Part shown: one piece after another, positions 13,187 through 23,976 of the stretch
How positions within the stretch are numbered: position 1 is the stretch's first letter
Layout of the letters: each line of letters starts with the position of its first letter
DNA from: Dermatophagoides farinae
Lineage: Eukaryota > Arthropoda > Arachnida > Sarcoptiformes > Pyroglyphidae
Assembly (NCBI RefSeq): GCF_024713945.1
Contig: NC_134686.1
Location: 3,062,001 to 3,126,000, forward strand
Direction: 5' to 3'
DNA length: 64,000 nt
The notes under the pieces: model-generated
Seen by the model: the letters and a program-made list of their open reading frames with translations, nothing else
Told to the model about the DNA's origin: nothing
The model's database searches: none
Made by a program: the position numbers and the translations under genes

Positions 13187-14508
13187 ATGGATAATGTTGA
13201 TGAGAAACAACAAAATCTAATGGATTTGAGCAAAGAGGTGAGCAAAGAATTTCCATCATGTTCAATGTTGATAATAAAATTATTTTCTCCAAACTAACGT
13301 AGGAGTTGATCGCTCAAATTCATTTGATGAAAAAACAAAATGAACAATTACAAAATACAATTGACAAATTGAAAAATCGTAACCAATCAAATCATGCTCA
13401 ACAAAAACCGCAAAAAGAATTCGATTTTTCGCGATACAAAACTCGACATGTAATGTTGAAGTTTCTTTATCTTGGCTGGAATTATGATGGTTTTACTGTT
13501 CAAGATTCTCTTAATACAATCGAAAAGGTTCTTTTCGAAGCGTTGATCAAAACAAAACTGATTGAAAGCCGTGAAACATGCAATTATAACCGTTGTGGCC
13601 GTACTGATAAAGGAGTTTCGGCTTTTTGTCAAGTCATATCGATTAGCGTACGATCCATCATGAAACGTGAACCAGATTTCGATGATCATATGGAACTATC
13701 CGATGCTCAAGAAATGGATTATCCTTCCATATTGAATCGAGTATTACCCCATGATATTCGAATGATATCTTGGGCACCTGTTTCATCAAATCCTGTGATA
13801 AGTGCACGTTTCGATTGCTGCCGCCGTGTTTACCATTATTACTTTCCCCGAATAGATCTTGATATTGATGCAATGAACCAAGGATGTGCTTCATTGATTG
13901 GTGTTCATGATTTTCGAAATCTATGCCGAATGGATGTCCAGAATGGTGTTACGAATTTCGTACGTCGTGTCTATAGTGCTTCCATACAACCATTTGTTGA
14001 TGAGCAAGATTCATATTCATTCTGTTTGTTTCGTATCGAAGCATCGGCATTCCTTTGGCATCAAATACGTTACATAATGGCTGTTTTATTTCTTGTTGGC
14101 CAACATCTAGAATCACCGAATATTTTCAAAGAGCTTCTCAACATTCACAAACATTCATCACGGCCTCAATATTCGATGGCTTCAGATCTGCCATTAGTAC
14201 TGTACGAAGCACATTATGATCCGGATAAAGTACCGATATGGAATCAAGGAAAAGATATCGCTAATACCATTGCTCAATTACGCTCCCAATGGATGAAAGA
14301 ATCAATTCAATCGACAATCATCAAATCAATGATTGAATCATTGATCAATTCGGCTGGAATACGACTGGAAAACGATACCTATGGTGGAGTGCGAAAATTA
14401 TTTGGAAATGCAGCCCGAAATTATAAAAAACTATTGGATCGTCCTCGTTGTAGTAGCTTTGAAGATCAATTAATCAAAACATCACAAAAACGTGTCAAAA
14501 TTGAATAA
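13187..14508 (+). CDS. PUS3: tRNA pseudouridine(38/39) synthase
   Basis: TruA-family enzyme predicted to isomerise uridine 38/39 in tRNA anticodon stems. Exons 13187-13237 and 13303-14508 (65-nt intron, GTGAGC donor) give 418 aa; human PUS3 is about 480. The N-terminal 45 residues form a short Lys/Gln/Glu-rich coiled coil (IAQIHLMKKQNEQLQ), as in the eukaryotic family. The core begins at RHVMLKFLYLGWNYDGF. NYNRCGRTDKGVSAF carries the catalytic Asp (about residue 119). RVYHYYFPR and SAFLWHQIRYIMAVLFLVG are further TruA/PUS3 signatures. The ATG at 13187 was chosen because an in-frame upstream ATG at 13103 would add 28 hydrophobic residues not expected in the family, though that form could be organellar. 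The stop codon overlaps an AATAAA. The gene converges on the GLD2 homologue. Confidence 0.92.
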
Positions 14509-14509
14509 A
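14504..14509 (+). terminator. PUS3 polyadenylation signal overlapping its stop codon
   Basis: The end of PUS3 reads GAA TAA followed by A, so AATAAA at 14504-14509 includes the stop codon. No other AATAAA occurs before the neighbouring GLD2 stop on the opposite strand. Confidence 0.5.
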
Positions 14510-14514
14510 CAAGT

Positions 14515-14520
14515 TTTATT
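14515..14520 (-). terminator. GLD2 homologue polyadenylation signal
   Basis: TTTATT on the plus strand (AATAAA on the minus strand), 97-102 nt beyond the stop codon and only 6 nt from the PUS3 stop. Cleavage would be expected inside the PUS3 coding end. Confidence 0.5.
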
Positions 14521-14616
14521 GAACAAAAATTTTTTTATACCATTTGATAATTATAAAGGAAAAATCAAAATTCAAAATTAATCAGTTGAGATCATAAGAA
14601 TTATTTCGAGAAACAA

Positions 14617-16456
14617 TTAATATTTGTTTGGAAAATCCATGTCATCGACAATGATGTTGAACAACGAAATACGATTGCCTTTCAATGCATTCGAAGACAT
14701 TCGAAGTAGCTCTTTGACACGTTCGAATGTTGCATAATCTTTCACACAACGTGTCGTATTTGATCGGTTGAACGGTTCTTCCACGCACATTAGAGAATTC
14801 CATTGAATGACGGCATTTTCATCGGTACCGACACCATTCGATGATCGATGATAGATACGATTCAATACTTTTCCTTCACGAATCGATATGATGTGTTGAT
14901 CATAACGATAAACATAGCCAAAATAACGGAAAAATCCTTTCATCAATTGTTTCAATGAGTTATTGTTTTTGGATTGCCATTTGACTGGCGCCTGTCGCCA
15001 TACATTACGTTCATCGTCCATATTGATATCGATATCATAACGTTGTGGCGACATTTTCTGCAAACAAGGCAATACTGGCGGTTCAACAGCCTGAAGATAA
15101 TGGATGACCATCAATGTCCAACTGTATGGTGAGATACTTTTCTCAACAGCACTGTTGATACGATTTTCACGTGCCCATTCCTTAATGATCATTGCCAATT
15201 GTGGGAAACGCCAGTCCATTTTGGAATAATCACGAATCAGCTGTGTATTACGAATCGATACCTCCTGATTCAGATTCAATGTCACATTCATGTTGCAGAT
15301 GTTATCTTTGAATTTTATAATCGGTACTCTTGCCGGTATCAATACAATGTTTTGTGCGAAATTTTTACTCTGAAGAATCTTCTCGATATGTTTCAAGGCC
15401 AAATCTTCATTTCCAATCACATTGCCACTATCATCATTGTCATTTTCATTGGTGTCATCACCACCATCGGTATTTGAATCAGCAGCAGCATGAACAATTT
15501 TTTCATCAACTTGTTCAACTGGTTTTTTTGGTGATTTTTCTGTCGGTTTCTTTTCGTTTTTGCTATTCGGCACTGGAACTTGTTCCGAATGCACGGGCAA
15601 TATGGATTTTTTATGAGCCATAACACAGATATCAACTGTTGAAGCATTATCACCAATTCCATTTGTACTTGAGCCAATTATATGCAAATTGATGACTATA
15701 AAAATGAAATAAAAAACAAATTAAATTGAGAAAAAATTTGCTCAAAAAAAACTTACAATAATCTGGAAAACTTTGTTTAAAAGTATTCTCAAGACTTTCT
15801 CGCAGAATTTGTTTGGCTTTATATTTATCACTTGATTGACGATTACGTTGATAGTAATCCATTATTTCTCGTGAAACAAAATCATTTGACGTTCCAGGTT
15901 TCGTATTCATCATACTACGTTGTTGTTGTCGATGGTTACGCTGTGGCATATTGACAACCACACTATCATTTGATGATAAATGAGATTCACTATTCGAACG
16001 ATGTCGCAATCGATTATTGAAGCCAGTATTGGTGAAGATTCGTTGAATTGTAGCCGAATTCGATACGGTCGATGGCAGTGACAAAGTTGAATTACTCAAC
16101 GAAAATCGAACATTTTTCTGTCGTACAAGCGAATCACTTCTTTCCTGATTTAGTTGTTGGCGTTGATGATGATTGCCATCGGTAGAGGGTGAAGAAATAT
16201 TGAAACTATTGGATCGTGATCGAGAACGCGAACGATTCGATTGACGTGAACGACGTTTCTTGGATGATCCTGTGGTTTGTGCACCGGCATTATCAGATGA
16301 GGAAGTTGCTTGTTCATCATGTTGTTTCAGACCAATCGCTTGCAATTGGTTGGTCAATTTCTGCAACGTATTAGACATTTTCGGACTAGAAATTTGAGCA
16401 ATTTTGCTTGATATTATAGCAGCGTCTTGATGATCAATCAAAATATTTGAAGACAT
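14617..16456 (-). CDS. GLD2-type poly(A) RNA polymerase homologue, probable pseudoenzyme
   Basis: Non-canonical cytoplasmic poly(A) polymerase family (GLD2/TENT2/wispy), which lengthens mRNA tails in germ cells and neurons. Exons 16456-15757 and 15695-14617 (61-nt intron) give 592 aa. The N-terminal 230 residues are disordered and Ser/Arg/Gln-rich, with an RS-like run near residues 70-85. The palm starts at HIIGSSTNGIGDNASTVDIC. GLD2 has Asp-x-Asp here; this protein has Thr253-Val-Asp255. The third catalytic Asp position, in the strand after RVPIIKFKD, is Thr372 (NMNVTLNLN). The central and PAP-associated domains are well kept (IIKEWARENRIN, SPYSWTLMVIHYLQ, GFFRYFGY, MCVEEPFNRSNT). About 70 low-complexity residues interrupt the palm (about 260-330). 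Family assignment is firm; loss of catalysis is inferred from the two replacements. ATG 16456 is the first in-frame ATG in its exon. Confidence 0.88.
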
Positions 16457-17039
16457 TTGAACAAAAAGAATAAACAAAATAGCAGCGTGTTTGTGCTTGC
16501 AATGAATTTTAAATTGAAAATTGCATTTTCTAGCATATTTATACAAATTTTTCCAATCAAAAATCGTTGAAAACACTCATAGGCAATCATTGATTGACCT
16601 AGCAGGCAAAATTGGAAAACAAAAATCAATCATCATCAATTTGTCATCGATCAACATTTGAATGGCTCAATAGAAACAAAACATTCAACTTTTATGTGTT
16701 TATAATCAAAATGAGTCAATAAAACTGACGAAAAAAAAAATCTGAAGAGAAAAGAAAATTTAATGAGCTCAAGTCATGTTTATTCAAGATGAAGATGATA
16801 TCTCATCAACAGCATCACTGACCAATACTAACCTTCAAAGTGTTGATAATTTATTTTTGTTTATGCTCACATCCTTTGCCTCAAACACATCCAACATTTA
16901 CTCACAACCGATTTTGACTAAGAACAGCCATTGGATTCATTCGAGCATTCTCATCATTATCAAACAAACACCACAACAACATTCCAGCCGAACAAGATTT
17001 TCCTTTTTTTTCCTTTTTTTTGATTTAAAAACTGGTGCA

Positions 17040-18526
17040 ATGATTTTGCCTTTAAAAAATTTTGTGGAGATCATCGCCATCATTATCGTATGTATCATCG
17101 TCGAAAATTCAGGTAAAATTTTTAATTTTTTCATATAAAATTTTAATAAAAATTTTCATTTTTTCTAGAATGTTCAGATTTCATCATCAACGAAACAATA
17201 ACTTTGACCACAACCAGTCCGGATATCACAACATCAAGTTCCAATGAAAATCTACTAAATGATCTAAGAAATTTTATTCTTAATCTGAAACAAAATCCAT
17301 TGGATGATGGATCAAATGTTTCCGTTGACCAATCGCCACCATTTACTACTGCCGAAGGCAAAATCATTGATGAAATTAATACTGAGCCTCCACTAATAAT
17401 ACCAAAAGAAGTGAAGCATCCACCATCCATAGAAATTGAAAAGGAATTTCCAATCATCCATGAAACTGATAAACCACCACCACCACCTCCAGCAATTCGT
17501 AGAGGATTTCGGCGACCGATTCTAAGGAAAACAACATCGCCTCCCGTAATTGAAAAAGTAACTATGCCACCGAAAAGCAACAGTACGGAAACGCTGAAAA
17601 TTTTTCGTGGATTAAATCGTCCAATTCCGAGTAGAAAGTTCAAACCACCATCATCTACAGAATCAGTGGTTACTGAAACGCCTACCATATCTATTGTGAA
17701 CAAACAACCACCCGAAACTCGACGAAGAAGACCTACATTCTTACGTCGACCTACAACTATTGCAACAACTACAATTTCACCAATTACCGAAACCCAACCA
17801 CCTAGCATTACAACTTTGAGCGAAATGGAACAATCGACCACCGAATCAACAACAATCACTCAAAAGGTTACCGAACCTCCACCAACTACCACTCCATTTT
17901 TCACCACTGTGAATGATAATCCAACGATTACAACTGACGATCAAACACCAATCATGACCACCATAACGACGAAAAGCCCAAGAAAAACAAAATCACGAAC
18001 CGGGAAAAAAGTGCCCGAACAGACAAAAAATGTAGATTTAGTCGTAGTTTCAAAAACTAATCGGCCAATATCTAAATCAAATAAAAACTGTTCGAATGAA
18101 TGGTCATGTCGAGGGGCAAAAACATGCAACGACGATGATGAATGTAATAATCACAATGCAATAACAACAACTGGAGCGACCAACAACGGCAAAAATGACA
18201 ACAGGAAAACTTCGAGAAAAAACAGCAACAGGTCACGAAGCCGAAATTCGAAAAAGTCGAAGAAAAATGGTAAACGAATCTCATCAACATCGACGACGAA
18301 AAAGAAGGCAGCCGAACAAATTCAAATCGAGCGGCAACCACATTGTGAAATGGTCGTATGCGAATTACCTTGTTATATATTCAAAAGTGGAACCGATGTT
18401 TGTCCGGAATGTAGCTGTCCTGAAGCTAACTCGGACAGAATCCAATTTATAGCTACCAGTGGTTTTGAACCGGCATTTCGCCTGTCGAACAAACGAAATC
18501 AATCAAGAGTTTTTCGATTAAATTAG
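17040..18526 (+). CDS. secreted Thr/Pro/Ser-rich protein with antistasin-like Cys motif
   Basis: I do not recognise an orthologue. Exons 17040-17112 and 17169-18526 (56-nt intron) give 476 aa. The first about 24 residues form a signal peptide (basic start, then EIIAIIIVCIIVENS). The body to about residue 290 is dominated by Thr, Pro, Ser and Glu, with PPPPP and many TT runs, as in mucins or peritrophic and cuticular extracellular proteins. It is followed by a very basic Lys/Arg/Asn/Ser stretch (SRSRNSKKSKKNGKR). The end has a compact Cys cluster, CEMVVCELPC then CPECSCPE, whose spacing resembles an antistasin-type repeat; a single degenerate copy is all I see. An earlier in-frame ATG at 16776 would place the hydrophobic segment internally, so 17040 is preferred. 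It diverges from the GLD2 homologue and converges on CNTD1. Confidence 0.75.
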
Positions 18527-18568
18527 TATATAGAAAGTGTTTTGTTTTTAATATCAATTTTAACTACT

Positions 18569-18589
18569 TTTTTTTTTTTTTTTTTTTTT
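18569..18589. repeat. poly-T tract between convergent genes
   Basis: About 21 consecutive T in the 126-bp gap between the secreted-protein and CNTD1 stop codons. It would be A-rich in the CNTD1 transcript and U-rich in the other. Confidence 0.85.
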
Positions 18590-18652
18590 GCATATATAGT
18601 ATTATAATAATGTTTTTGTTCACAACAAATACTAATGATTAATAATTAATAA

Positions 18653-19846
18653 TTAACAATTTCGTTGAATCAATACATCTCGACATTGTCCAATACGATC
18701 GATTGGTATTGTAGTCATGTTTGACAAAAAATGCAAAAGTTCTTCATGTTGAAATGTTTCTAGTGGCTTCAAATGAAACAATGAGGATACGATTCCGCTA
18801 GCGATTAGCATTTTATCACGATATAAATTTTGCAGTGAAATGATGTGTTCTAATACAACAATCTGGAATTCCATCTTGTATTCATTTCGAAATAAATCAC
18901 AAAAAATTTCAAATCTTGATATGTAATAGTTTTGAGTTATTAGCTGAGAAATCTTCACAAGATGGTCGATATTGATGCTACGATAATCTTTTGGATAATT
19001 CATCTGGATGTAACGAATTGTGATCGATAGCAGTGTTTCGACAAAAATGTTCAATGTTGTGATATTCGGATCAAAATTGATCAAATTCAAAATATTAACC
19101 TCGATCGAATTGATGTTGTTTCTCGTACAAAACTCGGCAGGAGCATTGATTCGTTCCATCAAATGAATAATGTTTGCACTTGAAAACGATGATCGTTCTC
19201 CATGTAATTTACTAGCGATCAATACACAGATAGCAATACATAATGTACGATAATCATTTCGACCATACAAATCACGAATATTCATCGGTATATCCAAACC
19301 AAAAATGATCAAATAAAGATAATCAAAACATTCCCCACTATCGATGAGCATCTTTAGCTTCGAACCAAAATCAACACGTTCGGTCAAATCGATCGATTCG
19401 TTGCCTAGCCAAATGAATGATTTCGATATGGCCAAATCGAGAATATTTTCAAAAAATCTATCAAACAATTCAATACTATAACTGATGATAGTGTGATTAT
19501 CGATTCGAAAATAATGACATATCCGTAAAATATCTCTGGTTATCGATGATAATGGTTCCATTAAATTACTCAGTGTAATCAGGGATGATGTGCGTATGAC
19601 TCGCATCTGCTTGTCTGTTTTGTAGCGAAAAAAAAAAACATTAACAATTAAAATCACATAACCAAACAACTGACCATATATGATGACATTAACGGCATCA
19701 ATTGTAATGATTTCGAGATAATCATTATCGTTAATTTCTTTTAGCCATTGTAACGTATCCATCATTGTCATTAAATCCGGAAGATCCATCGATGAATCAA
19801 GTTGATTTGTTTTATACAACGCCATCATCATCATCATCATCATCAT
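18653..19846 (-). CDS. CNTD1: cyclin N-terminal domain-containing protein 1
   Basis: Cyclin-fold protein; in mammals CNTD1 (COSA-1 in worm) is needed for meiotic crossover maturation. I model exons 19846-19675 and 19614-18653, removing a 60-nt intron with GTCAGT donor and ACAAAACAG acceptor, to give 377 aa (human about 330). The cyclin box has FRIDNHTIISYSIELFDRFF, then LCIAICVLIASKLHGE, then NINSIEVNILNLINFDPNITTLNIFVETLL. This follows the order and spacing of human CNTD1 (VQLASKL, ESELDVLKSLNFRINLPTPLAYVETLL). The C-terminal half with KMLIASGIVSSLF also matches. The 60-nt segment is a multiple of three and contains no stop, so retention would still give an open frame. The start is a run of eight ATG codons from a CAT microsatellite; the true first Met is unclear. 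Other cyclin-like proteins are possible but fit less well. Confidence 0.8.
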   Translation of the reverse strand: MMMMMMMMALYKTNQLDSSMDLPDLMTMMDTLQWLKEINDNDYLEIITIDAVNVIIYGQLFGYVILIVNVFFFRYKTDKQMRVIRTSSLITLSNLMEPLSSITRDILRICHYFRIDNHTIISYSIELFDRFFENILDLAISKSFIWLGNESIDLTERVDFGSKLKMLIDSGECFDYLYLIIFGLDIPMNIRDLYGRNDYRTLCIAICVLIASKLHGERSSFSSANIIHLMERINAPAEFCTRNNINSIEVNILNLINFDPNITTLNIFVETLLSITIRYIQMNYPKDYRSINIDHLVKISQLITQNYYISRFEIFCDLFRNEYKMEFQIVVLEHIISLQNLYRDKMLIASGIVSSLFHLKPLETFQHEELLHFLSNMTTIPIDRIGQCRDVLIQRNC

Positions 19847-22800
19847 GATTCTTCATCGATAGATGGCATGATGTTTAGACATGATTGAGTCTAGCCTTTT
19901 TTGTTGAAATGGCGCCATATATCTCTGTGCATTCCTTTGTTCTTTTTTTTTTGTTTCAAATGATTAGATTTGAATTTTTTTTTTTTTTTGCTGAAAATTG
20001 AAAAAACAATTACTACCGGATGCCATATGTTGTCAGTATACTTTAATGGCTATTTTTATTGTTATTATGATGTGATATAATGGTGTGTGTGTGTGTAATA
20101 ATAACAAACATCATCAGCAAATATTCGTGTAACATTTATTGATCGATAAAAATTAAAGACACGAGACTGGCATAAAGTAAGTTGATCTTTTATCATTATT
20201 ATTATCATTGATAAGATGCTACAAGGTGGCCCATTCATACTATCAATCAATTGACCTACCATTATTTATACTATATCATTAAATAATGGTCATCATCAGA
20301 TTCCGACCATTTCAATGTAAATAACAACTTAATTTTCTTAAATTCTATCTTTGCTTTTATTTGACATTATTACCTATTGAAAGAAATATTTGACCATCAT
20401 CATTATCATTATGATCCACATCATCATTATCAATGAATAATGTGATTGTTGTTGTTGTTGTATCTAGATCATGGTGATGATGACGATCTTTGTGGTGGTG
20501 GTCGTCATAATAATAATCATTCTAAGCTTTCCATAAGACAACCACATTGTTTGGTGGCCTTATACATTGGAACAAAAACAACGACTATTGTTGTCGACTT
20601 ATTCGGTTCTGTTTTCATTTTTGTTTGTGTTTCGCACAATCACACATTTATTTGGTTCACCGATATACTACTCACTTATTCGAATTCCAATCGAAATTTT
20701 TTCCAATAAAATATTCAATGGAATTTTGCCTGACTTGTTTGAGTGCCTGAATTTTTTCCTCTTTTTTTTTATCAAAAGTGTTTCGAAGAGGTAACCACTC
20801 GCATTTTGACTAATTATAGCAATAAAAAAAATGAAGATTCATGATGGATTTGAATTCAAATTCATCTTCATCGTCACAACAGCAGAGAGCGAGAGCGATT
20901 AATCTTGTCTCCAAACGATTAGCGACATTTGGCTCGACACTTCGATGATCATTTTTGAATGTTTGTCCCTCTCTTTCTCTCTCTCCCTCGTTCTTAAGAT
21001 ATAGCTATGGTCGATCGGTCGCCATCGTTTTCTTCAATCTTCATTATCGTTATTTCTTCCGAAAAAAAATCTTAGATGCACAAAAAAAACCACACACGTT
21101 GTGTGTGTATGTTTGTGTTTAGTTTGGTCAATGTTTGTTTGATGGCCATCGTACACACACACACAGTAAGGCATTAAATACCGGTGACTAATTGAGCCAT
21201 TAATCGATTCTTAAGAAAATATTTCATTTCCATCATTCATTCATTCACTTTCATCTTATATGTGTGTGTTAGTTATGGACTAAAGTAACGACTCCATACT
21301 CGATGTGTTGGGCATAATATGATGACCAGATCTGTCAGATAACGCACCACTTACACCGATAGTGGCCATTTGCTTGTGGATTTTCCTTTTTTCAATGTGA
21401 TAATTGTTAAAACAAAACTACTTGTTTTCTTAACTGTTTTAGATTGATTGATTATTGGCCGGATTAATTTTGTTTTTGTTTTGCCAAGATATACTTTGTA
21501 ATAATCTGTTTTTTTTCGTTATGTTTTTCTGTGTTTGTTTTGATTTGAATTTCAATTAAAATTTCATGCAATCCAATGAATGAAACGTTGTTCGGAATTG
21601 ATTTGCATCTCATTTAATTCGATCGACATATGTTCAGTTGTTGAAAATGTTCTATTGGTTTACCCTGTGTTTATATACTTTGTTCAGATTAATTGGCTGA
21701 TTGATTGATTGATTGATTTGTTTTTGTTTTCGTGCACATATCATATCATATATCTAATATTAATTGGAACATCAAAAAACGATATATCATCGTTCCAATA
21801 CATTTATCTTGTTATCCGGAACAAGCCTTTGTTTGATTTTTTTCCCAATTATGATAGAAGAACAATAGGATCTACAAAAAAAATGGCTTTCTTTTCTGTC
21901 AAACTGATGAGTAGTTTTGGTCATTCTGGTTGTTGTAGCCATGAAGGTTTGTTTATATAATTTTCATTTTTTATTTTTTATTTTTATTTATATACAGTAT
22001 ATTAAAATTCGATTCGGGCATCCATGATTTCCATATAAAGTCATGCAACACACACACTGACACAGACATCTAACTTTTAAATTTTCCAAAATAAATGTTT
22101 AATTCAATCTACATCAGTGTATTAATCTTGTGTGTGTGTGTATGTGCATTATTGTTGTTATTTTGTTTGGCTAATCCAACAAATCCGAAAATTGATTAAT
22201 AATTCCCGTTTATGACGTTGTCTTCCAACATGTGTGTGGCATTATTTTTGCATTTTTTTCCTCTATTTTTTTCCATTGTCCATCTTGTATACAACATGAT
22301 ATTATTATTATTTTATTCAGATTTAAATTCGGTAAAATTCACCACCGTCCTCGATGATATTGTGTGCATAATTTGCATGATCATTGATGATGATGATGAG
22401 AATCCTCCGCAAAAAATGCCGTATTTTTTATATTGACCATCATCATGATAATCATGATCTGGTTGCCATTATTTTCGATTTAAATTTTTTTTTTATTTGC
22501 ACAAATCTTTGAATAGTTTTCTTACACTACTCTGGTTAAAAAAATGTAGTTGCAGACTGATGACGACTACGCGCAATTCCTATGGCCAAATGAAAAATAC
22601 GATCATTTGTCTTGTAAAATCCATCCATCTAAAATTGTTTTTTTTTTGTTAACAAACAACAACTCTATCGTAAATGAGAATTTTTTTCCAGGTTCCCTAG
22701 ATATTCGTTAGAAATTTGAACCAAAATCAACATCAACACACAAAAAAAAATTTCCTAAATGTTTGTGGACGAAGATTTTGATCAGCGAAAAAATATACAG

Positions 22801-23976
22801 ATTCATTGAGAAAAAAAACTGGATTTTTTCGCTGATGTCTGGCTTGATTATTATTGTGATTCTCAATATCTTTTGATGTTGTTGTGTGTGGTTCAAATGG
22901 TCTATGAACATATGGTACATTCGTTTTGCTCGTTATCAGAACAATTTTGTTGCTTTATTTCTTATTTCGAAGATCGTAAATTTTTTTTTTTTTTTTTGCT
23001 TGGATTAGATACTTGGTGGTAGTAGGAGAGATTTTTCTTTTTTTTAGAATGTGCATATACCTACTGGGTATCATTTATTGAATGAATGATAATATCGGAA
23101 TTTTTTTTTCTTCATTGAATAAATGTATTTATTATCTTTGTATCACATGTTTATTCATTCACATCCGAATTCATTCAGTGAATTTTCTTCAAATTGTGGC
23201 TTGAATTTGTCATTTTTTTTTTTTTTTTTTGATCAAGAAAAACTTCGCACTATTTTTATGCTGAAAATAAATCGATCGGATTATATAATATAATGGTATA
23301 CTGTGTTTGTTTTCGTTCACACGAATGTTGTTATCGGTCAATTTTGTTTGTTTGCCTTGCTCCTACACACACACAAATACAACATCCATCCATATTATTA
23401 AAGCCCATATCTAATGAATTTCATTTCAAAAAAATCATTTATTTCAAAGCAAAAAAAAAAAATTCATTTGTTTAAAATTAATTAATTAATCAAGCAAGCA
23501 AGCAATCGAGTAGAGCAAAGAGAAAAAAAAAGAAGTGACGTGTCCGGTATCAAATATGGTTGTCAATTTTGTTGTTGGTTGATCAATATGTGTGCGTGAG
23601 TGTAAAATCTATGTGTATTTACAAATGACGAGAAAAAAAAGGCGAAATATATCGAAACACCATAATATTGGTTTGAACGTGAAATTTCTAGTTTAACAAT
23701 CAAAATTGTTACACACAAGAACAAAAAAATTGCCGATTCTAGAATTAAAAAATTGTGTTGTGAACAAAAAAATATTTATGATTCAATTAAGAATGGATCG
23801 ATTAATTCGTATATAGCTGCTATGTACACAGAGTGGAAAAGAGCAAGAAATTTTCAATTTGTCAAGAGAACACGTGCATCGTTTGCGTGTATGTCGATTG
23901 TTGTTGTTCTATGCAGTTGATCTATAGATGTCGTGTTCATCAAATTTTTCTTGGAACAATTCAGTTGTTGTTGTTG
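19847..23976. other. intergenic region between CNTD1 and the KLF gene
   Basis: About 4.1 kb without a supportable gene. It contains GT/CA runs, a (GATT)n tract at 21698-21719 and poly-T tracts near 19978 and 22980. A patch at 20881-21020 holds GAGAG-like motifs and a CTCTCT tract and could be regulatory. The KLF 3' UTR must occupy its right end. Confidence 0.55.

Noticed and set aside
17143-17859. 238-codon minus-strand frame rich in Gly and Val
   Set aside because: Antisense shadow of the Thr/Pro-rich secreted protein; Gly/Val/Ser are complements of its Pro/Thr codons.
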